A stretch of 9,653 nt of DNA from Amylibacter sp. (GCA_027083485.1 JALWOO010000012.1:1-9653); one strand, 5' to 3'; counted from the first letter of the stretch, positions 1 to 5,601 are shown. A program made the numbers and translations. Notes: generated from the letters alone by a model not told the origin.

Positions 1-1
1 A

Positions 2-568
2 GGCGACGCGGATGGCGTCGACTATACCGGCGAGCTGGGCTGGGAGCTGCACCACCCCATAGAGATGCAGAACCACCTGTGGGATCTGCTGGTGCGCGCG
101 GGTGAAAAGCACGGGCTGAAGCTGGTCGGGGCGCGGGCGCAGAACTGGCTGCGCCAGGAGAAATCCTACCGCGCCTTTGGCACCGAGCTGGGCCGCGACG
201 CCACCCCGCAAGAGGCAGACCTGCCGCGCTTTATAGATCTGGACAAGGATTTCCACGGCAAGGAGGCCATGCTGAAAACCGGTGTGCGGGCCAAATGTGT
301 GACCCTGCTGATCGACGGGCCGGATGATGCGGACCCATGGGGCCGCGAGGCGCTGTTGCATGACGGGGTAAAAGTCGGGCGTCTGACCTCTGGCGGCTAT
401 TCCGTCGCCTTTGGCCAAAGCATCGGCATGGGCTATCTGCCGCCGGAACTTGCGGTCGAGGGCCAGAAGGTCAAGGTGCGGATGCTGGGGGATTTGTGGG
501 ATGCAGTGGTGACCTGCGACAGCCCCTATGATCCGAAGAACACAACCATTCGCAAGAATATCGAATAA
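2..568 (+). CDS. C-terminal part of a GcvT-type FAD oxidoreductase (dimethylglycine/sarcosine dehydrogenase family), 5' end outside window
   Basis: The reading frame is open from the window edge, so only the last 188 residues are present. They contain YTGELGWEL near the start, then a long GcvT-like folate-binding region, with the C-terminal barrel around DGVKVGRLTSGGYSVAFGQS and a typical ending (VRMLGDLWDAVV). In the glycine cleavage T protein and in dimethylglycine or sarcosine dehydrogenases this part holds tetrahydrofolate and transfers the one-carbon unit released by demethylation. The family assignment is firm. The exact substrate is not, because the N-terminal FAD domain is missing; a stand-alone aminomethyltransferase cannot be formally excluded. 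The sequence RQEKSYRAFGTELGRDATPQEA is of the dimethylglycine dehydrogenase type common in marine alphaproteobacteria. G+C-rich codon use contrasts with the lower G+C of the pilus genes to the right. The gene ends at a strong hairpin facing a convergent gene. Confidence 0.8.
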   Translation, partial: GDADGVDYTGELGWELHHPIEMQNHLWDLLVRAGEKHGLKLVGARAQNWLRQEKSYRAFGTELGRDATPQEADLPRFIDLDKDFHGKEAMLKTGVRAKCVTLLIDGPDDADPWGREALLHDGVKVGRLTSGGYSVAFGQSIGMGYLPPELAVEGQKVKVRMLGDLWDAVVTCDSPYDPKNTTIRKNIE

Positions 569-571
569 GCC

Positions 572-599
572 AAGGGTGCCCGCAGCAACGGGCACCCTT
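572..599. terminator. Bidirectional hairpin terminator between convergent genes
   Basis: A perfect 11-bp stem, AAGGGTGCCCG pairing with CGGGCACCCTT, closes a 6-nt loop (CAGCAA). It begins 4 bases after the stop of the oxidoreductase and ends 5 bases before the stop of the reverse-strand gene. The stem carries its own terminal T residues and is followed by a T/A-rich stretch (ATTGCTATTT) on the forward strand, so it can probably serve both directions. Confidence 0.85.
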
Positions 600-603
600 A
601 TTG

Positions 604-939
604 CTATTTAGCCAGCTGGTCGTAACAATCCAGCGCCTTGGCCGCATACATCAGGCTTGGCCCGCCGCCCATCTGGACCGCCATGCCCAGCACGGCGGCG
701 ACCTCGTCGCGGGTGGCTCCGATGCGGATCAGGGCTTCGACGTGGAACCCGATGCAGGGATCACAATGGTCGGCCACGGCAATGCCGAGGGCGACGAATT
801 CGAGGGTTTTCTTGTCCAGCCCCTCGCTTGCCATCGCGCCTTTGCTAAGCGCCCCGAAACCTTTGGCGGTTTCTGGGATGGTTTTATTCAGATTGCGCAA
901 CTGGTCGCGGGTGGTTTTAATGCTGTCTTTCCAGTCCAT
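604..939 (-). CDS. Carboxymuconolactone decarboxylase / AhpD-like family protein
   Basis: This 111-residue protein has the helical core and CxxC motif of the AhpD-like CMD family. The key residues are E47, C59-D-P-C62 and H66 (DHCDPCIGFHVEAL), matching the E-x11-C-x2-C-x3-H redox site of alkylhydroperoxidase AhpD, followed by the family's GATRDEVAAVLGMAVQMGG helix. Members with the CxxC pair typically act as thiol peroxidases or disulfide reductases; decarboxylase activity is unlikely here. The start is supported by a good AGGAGA ribosome binding site (reverse complement of TCTCCT at 944-949). It lies downstream of the UbiA gene on the same strand with a 79-bp gap, so it may be co-transcribed with it. 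The gap also holds a 10-bp palindrome that could be an operator. Its physiological substrate cannot be told from sequence. Confidence 0.85.
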   Translation of the reverse strand: MDWKDSIKTTRDQLRNLNKTIPETAKGFGALSKGAMASEGLDKKTLEFVALGIAVADHCDPCIGFHVEALIRIGATRDEVAAVLGMAVQMGGGPSLMYAAKALDCYDQLAK

Positions 940-965
940 GGGACTCTCCTGTTATTGAGTTGGGG

Positions 966-975
966 GCCAATTGGC
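966..975. promoter_or_regulatory. 10-bp palindrome GCCAATTGGC upstream of the CMD gene
   Basis: A perfect, uninterrupted palindrome lies 27 bases upstream of the start codon of the CMD/AhpD-like gene, in the only gap between it and the UbiA gene. A site of this kind could be bound by a dimeric regulator, but a 10-bp palindrome may also occur by chance and no promoter elements are clear around it. Confidence 0.25.
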
Positions 976-1018
976 ATCTGTTTGACCGCAGGTCTTTGAT
1001 TTTTGTTAAGCCAACCTT

Positions 1019-2437
1019 CTAAATCGTGCCCGCAGCGTAAAACAGGATCATTACCATCACCCCGATAACGGCCAAACCGGTTTTGTCGGTCATGGCGAAA
1101 ACGATCGGGTCGTAATCCTGCTTGCCCTGCCAGCCCAGCAACACCATACGGATTTGCCAAAACGCCAGCGGGATTACCCCGAGCCGCAGCAACCAGATGT
1201 CCGTATAAAGCGCCTTGGCGGTGGGGCTGAAGGAATAGACCAGAAAGGTCAGCAGTGAAAACACCACGCCGATTCCGGCCATGTTCAACAAATCCTCGCG
1301 GTCGGCGCGGGAATAGCCCCGGCCGGGCAATTTACCGTCGCCTGTGGCCAGCGTCAGTTCGGTCAGGCGTTTCACACAGCCAAGCGCCAGAAAGGTCGGA
1401 AAGATAAATGCCAGCATCCAGCCAGAGGCGACCACCTGTGCTGCGAGTGCCCCCACCAGCACGCGCAGGGAATAGAGCGTGGCCAATGTGGCAATATCCA
1501 CCCAGCGCATTCTCTTGAGCTTGAGCGAATAGGCCAGCGATAGGACCATATAAATCGCCACAGTGCCCATGACAGCCCAGCCAAGCAGAAACCCGACGCC
1601 AAGGGCAAACAGGCCGAGAGAGATACTCATCAGCATGGCATCCGGTATCCGCACCCGACCAGAGGCCAACGGGCGGAACTGTTTTTTGGGATGTTGGCGG
1701 TCGGCCTCCAGATCGAGCAGATCATTGACCACATAGATAGAAGAGGCCGCCGCACTAAAGGCGGCCATGGCCAGTAACACTCGTATCCATGCGGCCGGAT
1801 CAAGGTTGTGGGCGGCAATCAGGGGCAGGAACAGCAGCACGTTCTTGACCCATTGGTGCGGGCGTAACCCTTTGGCGGCAGACCGGCGCGACCATGTCTT
1901 TTTCAGCTGGATAACATTGATGCCCTCGGATTCGAGCCGCTGTTTTTCCTTGGGGTGATGGCCGACCATAATGGCCTCGCCGGCATCGCGCCATACATCG
2001 ATGTCCAGCCGCTGATCGCCTGCATAGGCATATTGGCCTTTGCCGAAACGATCATTCAGGGCCGCTGCCTTGCGTTTGCCTGACAGGTTGGTGGTGTCGT
2101 CTGACCCCATGTGCTCACCGTCGATCCCGTGATGCGCAGCGAGCTTGTCCACCAGTGCTTTGTTGGAAGCGGAGGCAAAGATAACCTCGCGCCCGTTTTG
2201 GCGGGCCTGTTCGACATATTCCACGATATCCGGATTGACCGGCAACAACGCGACGTTGATTTCCGCCAAACGGGTGATTTCCGATTTCAGACGGGCACGG
2301 TCGCCCACGTATTTGAACGCGGTCTTGATGGTTTCCAAAGGGTGCTTGCCCATGGCCAGCCAGAAACCCTCAAAGAGCATATCCGTTTTCAGGAAGGTTC
2401 CGTCGATATCCACGACGAGTGGCAGTTTTTCAGTCAT
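1019..2437 (-). CDS. HAD-family phosphatase / UbiA prenyltransferase fusion protein
   Basis: This 472-residue protein has two parts. Residues 1 to about 180 are a HAD hydrolase: the nucleophile motif is D10-I-D12-G-T, motif II is around FASASNK (88-94), a lysine lies near SGKRK (119-123), and the acidic motif is G140-D-Q-R-L-D-I-D. Residues from about 190 onward are an integral-membrane UbiA domain with LRPHQWVKN (191-199), the first aspartate-rich motif N238-D-L-L-D-L-E-A-D246, YSLKLKR (303-309) followed by D314, and roughly eight hydrophobic helices. The RP-x-QWVKN signature resembles the UbiA branch containing decaprenyl-phosphate phosphoribosyltransferase, and the phosphatase of that pathway is a plausible role for the HAD part. 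It therefore probably transfers a phosphosugar to polyprenyl phosphate and dephosphorylates it, rather than making ubiquinone. Its ATG overlaps the lytic transglycosylase stop (ATGA), so the two are translationally coupled. Confidence 0.85.
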   Translation of the reverse strand: MTEKLPLVVDIDGTFLKTDMLFEGFWLAMGKHPLETIKTAFKYVGDRARLKSEITRLAEINVALLPVNPDIVEYVEQARQNGREVIFASASNKALVDKLAAHHGIDGEHMGSDDTTNLSGKRKAAALNDRFGKGQYAYAGDQRLDIDVWRDAGEAIMVGHHPKEKQRLESEGINVIQLKKTWSRRSAAKGLRPHQWVKNVLLFLPLIAAHNLDPAAWIRVLLAMAAFSAAASSIYVVNDLLDLEADRQHPKKQFRPLASGRVRIPDAMLMSISLGLFALGVGFLLGWAVMGTVAIYMVLSLAYSLKLKRMRWVDIATLATLYSLRVLVGALAAQVVASGWMLAFIFPTFLALGCVKRLTELTLATGDGKLPGRGYSRADREDLLNMAGIGVVFSLLTFLVYSFSPTAKALYTDIWLLRLGVIPLAFWQIRMVLLGWQGKQDYDPIVFAMTDKTGLAVIGVMVMILFYAAGTI

Positions 2438-3279
2438 TTCTTTTTCCGGGGTTTAAAGACGCAGCCGTCCGTAACATAGGTAGGTGGTGTCATGCAAAGC
2501 GCCCGCGCAACCTGCCAGGCAGCAACGACCTTGGGCACATAGGCGCGTGTTTCGGGAAAAGGCGGAACACCGCCATATGTTTTCACAGCGTTCTCGCCGG
2601 CATTATAGCCGGCCAGTGCCAGCAAGGGGTCGCGTTTGAACTTATTAAGCAGCCAATCCAGATAGGCAGTGCCGCCGTTAATATTCTGCTGGGCGTCGGT
2701 GCTGTCGGTAACATTGAACCGTTTTGCGGTTTCCGGAATCAATTGCATTAGCCCCACCGCCCCTGCATCGCTTGTGGCGGTTGTGCGCCCAGACGATTCC
2801 ACGCCGATTACCGCAAGAACAAAAGCCGGCGAAACATTCTTGCCCAAAGAGGCCATCAGAATATTCGTACCGTATTTATCCACAAGGTCCTGGAAATGTG
2901 CGATCTTGGGAGCAAGTCTTGCCAGTTTACCCGGGTCCTTTTGCAACTTTTGCAATGCATCGCGCAACCGGCCGGAAGACGCCTGTGCCAACTCCGGCGA
3001 GATCTCTTTCCAAAACCAGTCATATGAAACGGTCTGTGGTTTCGGTGTTATGGATGTTTTGGTTTCTTTACTGGCTGTAACGGTCTGCTTTTTTTTGTGT
3101 TGGTTTTTATAGTAGTCTTCTTCAGGCGTAATCTGGATATTGATCCGGCTGCCTGTTCCCGCCTTTTTCACTTTAACCCGCTTGAAAGTGAAGCTGCCGG
3201 TATTTTGAGCCAGACACATAGGGGCCTGCATGGCCAATAGGCCTGCCAAGATAGCCGGAAAGAGCGTATGTGCCGCCAT
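2434..3279 (-). CDS. Exported lytic murein transglycosylase (SLT fold)
   Basis: This 281-residue protein starts with a signal peptide (hydrophobic residues 6-20, likely cut after A24, CLA/QN). A lysine-rich, low-complexity linker follows (about 35-85). The SLT transglycosylase domain fills about 145-260. The catalytic glutamate is E161 in GVESSGR. Further family motifs are GLMQLIPETAKRF (176-188), ALAGYNAGENAV (221-232) and TRAYVPKV (244-251). C262 and C273 near the end may form a disulfide. Enzymes of this family cleave the glycan strands of peptidoglycan to the 1,6-anhydro form. It is the first gene of a reverse-strand unit with the UbiA fusion and is transcribed divergently from the pilin array, sharing its 363-bp intergenic region. 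A role in opening the cell wall for the Tad pilus is possible but only inferred from location. The ribosome binding site is weak (CAGG about 6 bases upstream). Confidence 0.88.
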   Translation of the reverse strand: MAAHTLFPAILAGLLAMQAPMCLAQNTGSFTFKRVKVKKAGTGSRINIQITPEEDYYKNQHKKKQTVTASKETKTSITPKPQTVSYDWFWKEISPELAQASSGRLRDALQKLQKDPGKLARLAPKIAHFQDLVDKYGTNILMASLGKNVSPAFVLAVIGVESSGRTTATSDAGAVGLMQLIPETAKRFNVTDSTDAQQNINGGTAYLDWLLNKFKRDPLLALAGYNAGENAVKTYGGVPPFPETRAYVPKVVAAWQVARALCMTPPTYVTDGCVFKPRKKK

Positions 3280-3642
3280 GATTGCCTGTTTACCTGCTCG
3301 GTATTATTGTTCTTCGCAGACTCGCAAAATTTGGGAGAGAAAGCCAGATATTTGTGTGTTCGGACTATGGCATGATTGTCACAGTTGGCAGTAGCAGACA
3401 TCTTAATCAAATTGTTTAAAAAAGATATTTTTCTATAACGTATTGATTTGAAATAACAATAATAGATGGATGCGTTTTTTTAGTAAGTTTTTATGGCTTT
3501 TCCTCTCCCGGTCAAACTGTTGCCCCAATTAAAAGTATAAATACTCCTACAGAACGCGGAGAGATGGCCAATGACGAGATTGACCAAATCAGAACAACCG
3601 GGTTCATGAAACAACTAAATGTGACCTTGGAGGGTACAAAAA
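3280..3642. promoter_or_regulatory. AT-rich divergent intergenic region with likely pilin and transglycosylase promoters
   Basis: These 363 bases separate the reverse-strand transglycosylase from the first pilin gene and have no convincing gene. They are markedly AT-rich between about 3400 and 3545, unlike the flanking genes. For the pilins, a -10-like TATAAA at 3536-3541 has a weak -35 candidate TCAAAC at 3512-3517 (18-bp spacer); the 5' leader would then be about 100 nt. An ATG-initiated frame at 3564 runs into the pilin gene out of frame and lacks a spaced ribosome binding site. No clear CtrA box or sigma-54 site was found. Promoter positions are inferred, but the need for at least two divergent promoters here follows from the gene layout. 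Confidence 0.5.
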
Positions 3643-3825
3643 ATGAAACTGTTCAAAAACTTCAAAAACGACGAGTCCGGCGCTGTAACTGTAGACTGGG
3701 TTGTTCTGACAGCCGCACTGGTTCTGGTTGGCGGCACTGTTCTGACAGCCGTATCCGGCGGCATGGAAAACCTGGCTGGCGACATCCAGACACAGCTGAG
3801 CGGCCAGTCACTGGGCACTTCCTAA
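3643..3825 (+). CDS. Flp-type IVb pilin, tandem copy 1
   Basis: This 60-residue prepilin is the major-subunit type of the Tad pilus. A short positively charged leader (MKLFKNFKNDESG) ends at G13, followed by A-V-T-V-D18-W19 and a hydrophobic segment (about 20-37) that forms the pilin helix core. By analogy with Flp pilins, cleavage is expected between G13 and A14, leaving a 47-residue mature pilin. The usual E5/Y6 after the cut are here D and W. The start is set by GGAGGG at 3629-3634, eight bases before ATG. The coding sequence is identical to copy 2, and codon choice is strongly biased, which fits high expression. Unlike copies 2 and 3, its ribosome binding site is not enclosed in a 6-bp hairpin. 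Confidence 0.92.
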   Translation: MKLFKNFKNDESGAVTVDWVVLTAALVLVGGTVLTAVSGGMENLAGDIQTQLSGQSLGTS

Positions 3826-3840
3826 TTCTGTGAATTGATT

Positions 3841-3865
3841 GTCCCGAGGGCGAGGACTTCGGGAC
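3841..3865 (+). other. Spacer stem-loop after pilin copy 1
   Basis: The stem GTCCCGA/TCGGGAC is extended by a G-T and a G-C pair to 9 bp with a 7-nt loop, starting 15 bases after the pilin stop. It is not followed by a T-tract, so it is not a typical intrinsic terminator. It could protect or process the pilin mRNA, or attenuate transcription partially. Confidence 0.6.
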
Positions 3866-3906
3866 GATCTTCGCAAACCCCAAACAATAAGGTGCCAAGC
3901 ACCAAC

Positions 3907-3924
3907 TATACCTTGGAGGGTATA
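3907..3924 (+). promoter_or_regulatory. Hairpin enclosing the ribosome binding site of pilin copy 2
   Basis: TATACC and GGTATA form a perfect 6-bp stem around a TTGGAG loop; the ribosome binding site GGAGGG straddles the loop and the 3' arm. Just upstream, GGTGC/GCACC (3891-3903) forms a second small hairpin, and CCAAG within it could instead pair with CTTGG at the ribosome binding site, so alternative folds compete. This could tune translation of copies 2 and 3. Confidence 0.45.
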
Positions 3925-3927
3925 AAA

Positions 3928-4110
3928 ATGAAACTGTTCAAAAACTTCAAAAACGACGAGTCCGGCGCTGTAACTGTAGACTGGGTTGTTCTGACAGCCG
4001 CACTGGTTCTGGTTGGCGGCACTGTTCTGACAGCCGTATCCGGCGGCATGGAAAACCTGGCTGGCGACATCCAGACACAGCTGAGCGGCCAGTCACTGGG
4101 CACTTCCTAA
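3928..4110 (+). CDS. Flp-type IVb pilin, tandem copy 2
   Basis: This is identical in base sequence to copy 1 and encodes the same 60-residue prepilin (leader to G13, mature A14 to S60 with D18-W19). An in-frame upstream TTG at 3835 could extend the frame, but the ATG here is preferred because it is preceded by GGAGGG (3916-3921 region) at 7-nt spacing and matches copies 1 and 3. The spacer before it carries three small hairpins, the last enclosing the ribosome binding site. Perfect identity with copy 1, including the non-coding spacer with copy 3, points to very recent duplication or continuing homogenisation. Confidence 0.92.
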   Translation: MKLFKNFKNDESGAVTVDWVVLTAALVLVGGTVLTAVSGGMENLAGDIQTQLSGQSLGTS

Positions 4111-4125
4111 TTCTGTGAATTGATT

Positions 4126-4150
4126 GTCCCGAGGGCGAGGACTTCGGGAC
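4126..4150 (+). other. Spacer stem-loop after pilin copy 2
   Basis: This is an exact copy, 285 bp further on, of the 9-bp stem-loop after copy 1, again without a T-tract. Its presence in both spacers but not after copy 3, where a true terminator stands, suggests that it acts within the polycistronic pilin transcript rather than ending it. Confidence 0.6.
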
Positions 4151-4191
4151 GATCTTCGCAAACCCCAAACAATAAGGTGCCAAGCACCAAC

Positions 4192-4209
4192 TATACCTTG
4201 GAGGGTATA
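4192..4209 (+). promoter_or_regulatory. Hairpin enclosing the ribosome binding site of pilin copy 3
   Basis: Same TATACC-TTGGAG-GGTATA hairpin as before copy 2, followed by AAA and the ATG. The corresponding stretch before copy 1 (GTGACC-TTGGAG-GGTACA) can form only three base pairs, so copy 1 would be the more accessible one. Confidence 0.45.
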
Positions 4210-4212
4210 AAA

Positions 4213-4395
4213 ATGAAACTGTTCAAAAACTTCAAAAACGACGAGTCCGGCGCTGTAACTGTAGACTGGGTTGTTCTGACAGCCGCACTGGTTCTGGTTG
4301 GCGGCACTGTAATCACTGCCGTATCCGGGGGCATGGAAAACCTGGCAGGTGACATCCAGACACAGCTGAGTGGTCAGTCTCTGGGTACTTCCTAA
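4213..4395 (+). CDS. Flp-type IVb pilin, tandem copy 3 (mosaic)
   Basis: This 60-residue prepilin has the same leader and mature start as copies 1 and 2 and differs by one residue, L34 to I, inside the hydrophobic segment. The first 98 bases are identical to the other copies, then ten of the last 28 sense codons change, nine of them synonymously. The change of protein is therefore negligible and both halves are under the same constraint. The sharp boundary at 4311 marks a recombination or conversion endpoint, with the 3' half being the older, diverged sequence. It is followed closely by a terminator that closes the array. Confidence 0.92.
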   Translation: MKLFKNFKNDESGAVTVDWVVLTAALVLVGGTVITAVSGGMENLAGDIQTQLSGQSLGTS

Positions 4396-4405
4396 TTTTG
4401 TGCAT

Positions 4406-4444
4406 GGGCTTTTGGCGGGCAACTGCCAAAAGCCCTCTTCCTTT
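4406..4444 (+). terminator. Intrinsic terminator after the pilin array
   Basis: GGGCTTTTGGC (4406-4416) pairs perfectly with GCCAAAAGCCC (4425-4435), an 11-bp stem with an 8-nt loop, followed by TCTTCCTTT. It lies 10 bases after the stop of pilin copy 3 and before the fourth pilin. It separates the highly expressed array from the rest of the locus, fully or partially. Confidence 0.85.
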
Positions 4445-4457
4445 AATGGTATTAAGG
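4440..4457. promoter_or_regulatory. Imperfect palindrome between terminator and fourth pilin
   Basis: CCTTTAATGGTATTAAGG contains a perfect TTAAT-GGT-ATTAA inverted repeat, with flanking CC and GG that pair if one T is bulged. It sits about 40 bases before the fourth pilin gene, where a promoter is needed if the preceding terminator is efficient. A regulator binding site is possible; the match to a CtrA box (TTAA-N7-TTAA) fails because the spacing is 5. Confidence 0.25.
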
Positions 4458-4497
4458 GGGAGTGCGCAGGCCAAGTGTATTGTAAAGGAGGCCTGAA

Positions 4498-4680
4498 ATG
4501 AATTTATGCTATTTTAAGAACTTATGTGGCGATGAATCCGGTGCGGTTACCGTTGATTGGGTCGTCTTGACTGCAACGCTGGTTGTAATCGCTGGGGCAA
4601 CAGCACTTGCGGTGAATGAGCAAACCCAAGGGCTTGCGGGTGAAATTGAAACGTATTTAACGGACACTGAGTTGGGGTAA
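4498..4680 (+). CDS. Divergent Flp-type IVb pilin (fourth pilin)
   Basis: This 60-residue prepilin shares the processing region ESG/AVTVDWVVLTA with the array pilins but differs strongly elsewhere. The leader is two residues longer (to G15) and holds C4 and C10. The hydrophobic segment is ATLVVIAGATALAV, and the tail NEQTQGLAGEIETYLTDTELG keeps only the LAG-acidic-I-x-T pattern. It is preceded by a very strong AAAGGAGG ribosome binding site (4484-4491). Being outside the array, behind a terminator and next to cpaB, it may be a minor or initiating pilin, or an alternative major pilin; the sequence does not decide. Base composition is less biased than in the array genes, which suggests lower expression. 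Confidence 0.88.
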   Translation: MNLCYFKNLCGDESGAVTVDWVVLTATLVVIAGATALAVNEQTQGLAGEIETYLTDTELG

Positions 4681-4744
4681 AATTCAACCATAATAAGGTA
4701 ACGGGTGGTTCCCTTGTTGGAACTAAAGAGTAGAGGACGAGGAT

Positions 4745-5578
4745 ATGCGAATAGTATTTGCACTGGTGTTGTTTTTGGGGGTGGCCATCGCAGGTGGGGC
4801 TGTCTATCTGGCTATGCAACGGTTTAACCAATATGAAACAGCCTTGGCACGTAAAAATACTGGCGCTGTCAATGTTAATCTGAAAACCGTTTTTGTGGCT
4901 GCAAAGCCGCTTGAATATGGTCAACAGCTCACCAAAGAAGATATTCGTGCGGTAAAAGTACCACTGGATGCGGTACCGGAAACGGCCTTTGCGGAAGAAG
5001 CTACTCTGCTGGGAAGCGGAAAAGATCGTGATTTTCGCACTGTAATTCGGGCGATGGACCCTGGCGAATTTATTATGAGCACAAAAGTCACCAATTTGGG
5101 CGAAGATGCCGGTGTTTCCTCGCGTCTCAAGGCAGGAATGCGTGCCTTTGCGATCAGTGTGGATGTTGCATCCGGGGTTTCTGGATTCTTGCGCCCAGGT
5201 GATCATGTAGATGTCTATTGGACCGGTCGCAATCGTGATGAAACAGTGACCAAATTGATTCTGGAGAGTTTGACCCTTATCGCGATCGACCAATCGGCTG
5301 ATGGTGGAAAGCGCAATCGGGCGACCGTTGCCCGCACCGTGACAGTTGCCGCAAATGCCCGAACGATTGCGGCATTGGTGCAGGCGCAATCAACCGGTAA
5401 ATTATTGCTATCCTTGCGGGGTATCAATGACGATACTACCACTGCAGATGTCCAAGTTACCAAAGATGATTTTTTAGGGCATGAAAAAGTGATCGCGAAA
5501 AAAGAAAAAGAAGTATGTACCATTAAAACACGTAAAGGGGCCGAAGTGGTCTTTATTCCGATCCCTTGCTCTAACTAG
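4745..5578 (+). CDS. cpaB: Tad pilus assembly protein CpaB/RcpC
   Basis: This 277-residue protein begins with a membrane anchor or uncleaved signal (residues 3-23). A SAF domain follows at about 47-115 (VFVAAKPLEYGQQLTKEDIRAVKVP), then the RcpC/CpaB domain at about 125-235 with the family hallmark GVSGFLRPGDHVDVYW (144-159). C258 and C275 lie near the end (VCTIKTRKGAEVVFIPIPC) and may form a disulfide in the periplasm. CpaB is thought to act in the periplasm with the CpaC secretin, possibly contacting peptidoglycan through SAF. It starts 64 bases after the fourth pilin with an AGAGGACGAGG ribosome binding site, so the two are likely one transcript. No prepilin peptidase gene lies between them, although cpaA/tadV commonly sits at this place. 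A terminator follows. Confidence 0.93.
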   Translation: MRIVFALVLFLGVAIAGGAVYLAMQRFNQYETALARKNTGAVNVNLKTVFVAAKPLEYGQQLTKEDIRAVKVPLDAVPETAFAEEATLLGSGKDRDFRTVIRAMDPGEFIMSTKVTNLGEDAGVSSRLKAGMRAFAISVDVASGVSGFLRPGDHVDVYWTGRNRDETVTKLILESLTLIAIDQSADGGKRNRATVARTVTVAANARTIAALVQAQSTGKLLLSLRGINDDTTTADVQVTKDDFLGHEKVIAKKEKEVCTIKTRKGAEVVFIPIPCSN

Positions 5579-5601
5579 ATCTGGTGAAATACTTGAATTT
5601 T

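Larger units (their letters stand above)
3643..4395 (+). repeat. Tandem pilin array, 285-bp unit, three gene copies
   Basis: The three pilin start codons lie exactly 285 bp apart (3643, 3928, 4213). The segment 3643-4025 is identical to 3928-4310 (383 bp), covering copy 1, the whole spacer and the first half of the next copy. From 4311 the third copy diverges abruptly (11 base changes in the remaining 85 bases, giving nine synonymous codon changes and one L34I). Upstream of copy 1 only CCTTGGAGGGTA remains of the spacer. The pattern fits recent unequal recombination or gene conversion. Confidence 0.93.

Noticed and set aside
601..999. Forward frame of 132 codons opposite the CMD gene
   Set aside because: The reverse-strand frame has the CxxC-x3-H motif and a good ribosome binding site; the forward one is its shadow and begins inside the terminator region.
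3403..3419. CtrA-like box TTAA...TTAA upstream of the pilin array
   Set aside because: The two TTAA half-sites are 9 bases apart; the consensus needs 7.
3564..3833. 89-codon forward frame starting before pilin copy 1
   Set aside because: It overlaps the pilin gene in another frame, its purine-rich stretch touches the ATG with no spacing, and the part over the pilin is Arg-rich shadow sequence.
3835..4110. N-terminally extended 91-residue version of pilin copy 2 (and the same for copy 3 from 4120)
   Set aside because: The extension is translated spacer with hairpins. The internal ATG has a proper ribosome binding site and matches copy 1. The frame is open only because the unit length (285) is a multiple of three and the spacer happens to lack stops.
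3643..4395. CRISPR array or mobile repeat
   Set aside because: The repeats are 285 bp and contain a full pilin gene with ribosome binding site; there are no unique spacers, terminal inverted repeats or transposase.
4547..5389. Long reverse-strand frame of 280 codons across pilin 4 and cpaB
   Set aside because: It lies opposite two clearly recognised genes, has no ribosome binding site and its composition (many C, H, R) is that of an antisense shadow.
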